From a virus, in IMG/VR virus record IMGVR_UViG_3300024517_000085, positions 1 through 29,237 of that record: 29,237 bases of DNA; one strand, written 5' to 3'. The position numbers and the translations under genes are program-made. Positions 28,571-29,237 of this stretch are shown in pieces; the first letter of the stretch is position 1, and every line of letters begins with the position of its first letter. A model generated the notes under the pieces. The model was given only the letters and a program-made list of their open reading frames with translations. It was not told where the DNA came from and searched no databases.

Positions 28571-29117
28571 CGTTGTATCAGCCAACCTCCAACTCATCCG
28601 CTCGCGTACCCCGCCAGCGTCTGAGGCCGCGCTGTGGGTCGATGAGTTCAACCGCAAGATCGGCAGCATCGATCCTGAGCGCCTGCAGTCAGCATTCGAC
28701 GCCGCCCGCGAGGAGGCGGCAGGCTCAGGACGTTACCGCCCGCTCCACTTCGACGACATTCTCCGGGCCTTTCGGCGCACGCTCAGCACCGACCGGCGCG
28801 AGCAGGACGCACCGCCCAGCGTGCCCGACTGCCCGCGCAAGTGCGGCGATGGCAAAGTGATCGTGCTGGATGAGAAGGGCTACGAAGTCGTCGCCCTGTG
28901 CACCTGCGCCGCCGGCCAGTGGTGGGGATCTCTGCCTGCCTGGAGCCAGTACCCCACCGCCCTAGAGCTACTGCGCCGGCCCGGCTACACCGAGCCCGAG
29001 GCTGCTGGGGTGTCCCAAGCTCAGGCCGATTGGCTGCTGAACCGCACCGGTCAGGTCGGCGTCAAGGTGGCTATGGAGGAGTTCACGGCTGAGATGGATC
29101 GGCGGGCTGGGCGCTAG
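28554..29117 (+). CDS. P-like replication protein (helicase loader candidate)
   Basis: A 187-residue protein overlapping the end of the initiator gene by 17 bases. The first ~75 residues (SEAALWVDEFNRKIGSIDPE; LQSAFDAAREEAAGSGRYRP; LHFDDILRAFRR) resemble the helical start of phage replication partners. A zinc site C93/C97 with C116/C118 (CPRKC; CTC) follows. Pairing with an O-like gene suggests a lambda P-type helicase loader. The inference is based on order and size; no ATPase motif is visible. Confidence 0.55.
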   Translation: MRSLSDVVSANLQLIRSRTPPASEAALWVDEFNRKIGSIDPERLQSAFDAAREEAAGSGRYRPLHFDDILRAFRRTLSTDRREQDAPPSVPDCPRKCGDGKVIVLDEKGYEVVALCTCAAGQWWGSLPAWSQYPTALELLRRPGYTEPEAAGVSQAQADWLLNRTGQVGVKVAMEEFTAEMDRRAGR

Positions 29118-29199
29118 ACTGCGGGGCTGGTGGCAAGGTTTCTTTGTTTATCTCGTAGATACACCTTGTGCTTTGTTGTGGATACGCTAATCTCAAGTC

Positions 29200-29237
29200 A
29201 TGAGAGTTAAGCACTACACAATCGAAGCACCCGGCAG
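29200..29237 (+). CDS. Start of another gene (3' partial)
   Basis: ATG 29200 opens a frame reading MRVKHYTIEAPG to the window edge. No Shine-Dalgarno is visible in the 15 bases upstream. A TAATCT -10-like box at 29188-29193 would place the RNA start at the ATG itself, which would give a leaderless message. The 82 bases after the P-like gene are A+T-rich and contain nothing else recognisable. Confidence 0.4.
   Translation, partial: MRVKHYTIEAPG

Overview
This window is a contiguous piece of a tailed double-stranded DNA phage or prophage genome. It is G+C-rich by eye. The host is probably a high-G+C Gram-negative bacterium: the lysis genes include a lipoprotein that also has a C-terminal membrane anchor, which only makes sense in a cell with an outer membrane. 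A small Asp-Ser-Ala repeat protein in the same cassette resembles repeats I associate with myxobacterial and other 'deltaproteobacterial' proteins, but that is only an impression. The head genes are Mu-like (portal fused to an F-like minor head protein, I-type protease/scaffold, capsid, G-like morphogenesis protein). The tail genes are of the long non-contractile type: tail tube, frameshifting chaperone, tape measure and tip proteins, with no sheath. No terminase, integrase, tRNA or rRNA gene is visible.

Layout. (1) Positions 1-17459, plus strand: portal/minor head, protease with a nested scaffold, decoration protein, major capsid, connector proteins, tail terminator, tail tube, G/GT chaperones with a clear -1 frameshift signal, tape measure, two large tip/hub proteins and receptor-side proteins including a LamG-like jellyroll. 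(2) 17463-19449, plus strand: compact lysis cassette with an M15-type endolysin, holin-like membrane proteins and a candidate unimolecular spanin. (3) 19446-27217, minus strand: early operon. In order of transcription (falling coordinates) it holds two related small proteins, a zinc-ribbon protein, an Erf-type annealase, SSB, RusA, QueC, a cupin, a DpdA-like transglycosylase, an HTH/zinc-finger protein, a DNA methyltransferase interrupted by an HNH endonuclease gene, and three small proteins behind their own promoter. (4) 27218-27342: divergent control region with an 11-bp inverted repeat. (5) 27343-29237, plus strand: Cro/CI-like regulator, O-like initiator carrying iteron arrays inside its coding sequence, a P-like partner, and the start of another gene.

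The most notable system is the DNA-modification block. QueC (preQ0 synthesis) and a DpdA/TGT-like protein (base exchange into DNA) imply a 7-deazaguanine in the phage DNA, with an uncharacterised cupin between them and a methyltransferase downstream. The methyltransferase carries two lesions: a nested HNH gene in another frame, and a 5-base insertion exactly in its conserved HPT/VKP motif. Recombination and replication genes (Erf, SSB, RusA, O-like, P-like) complete a lambda-like early programme. Translation is tightly coupled: many starts are GTG or ATG codons overlapping the previous stop.
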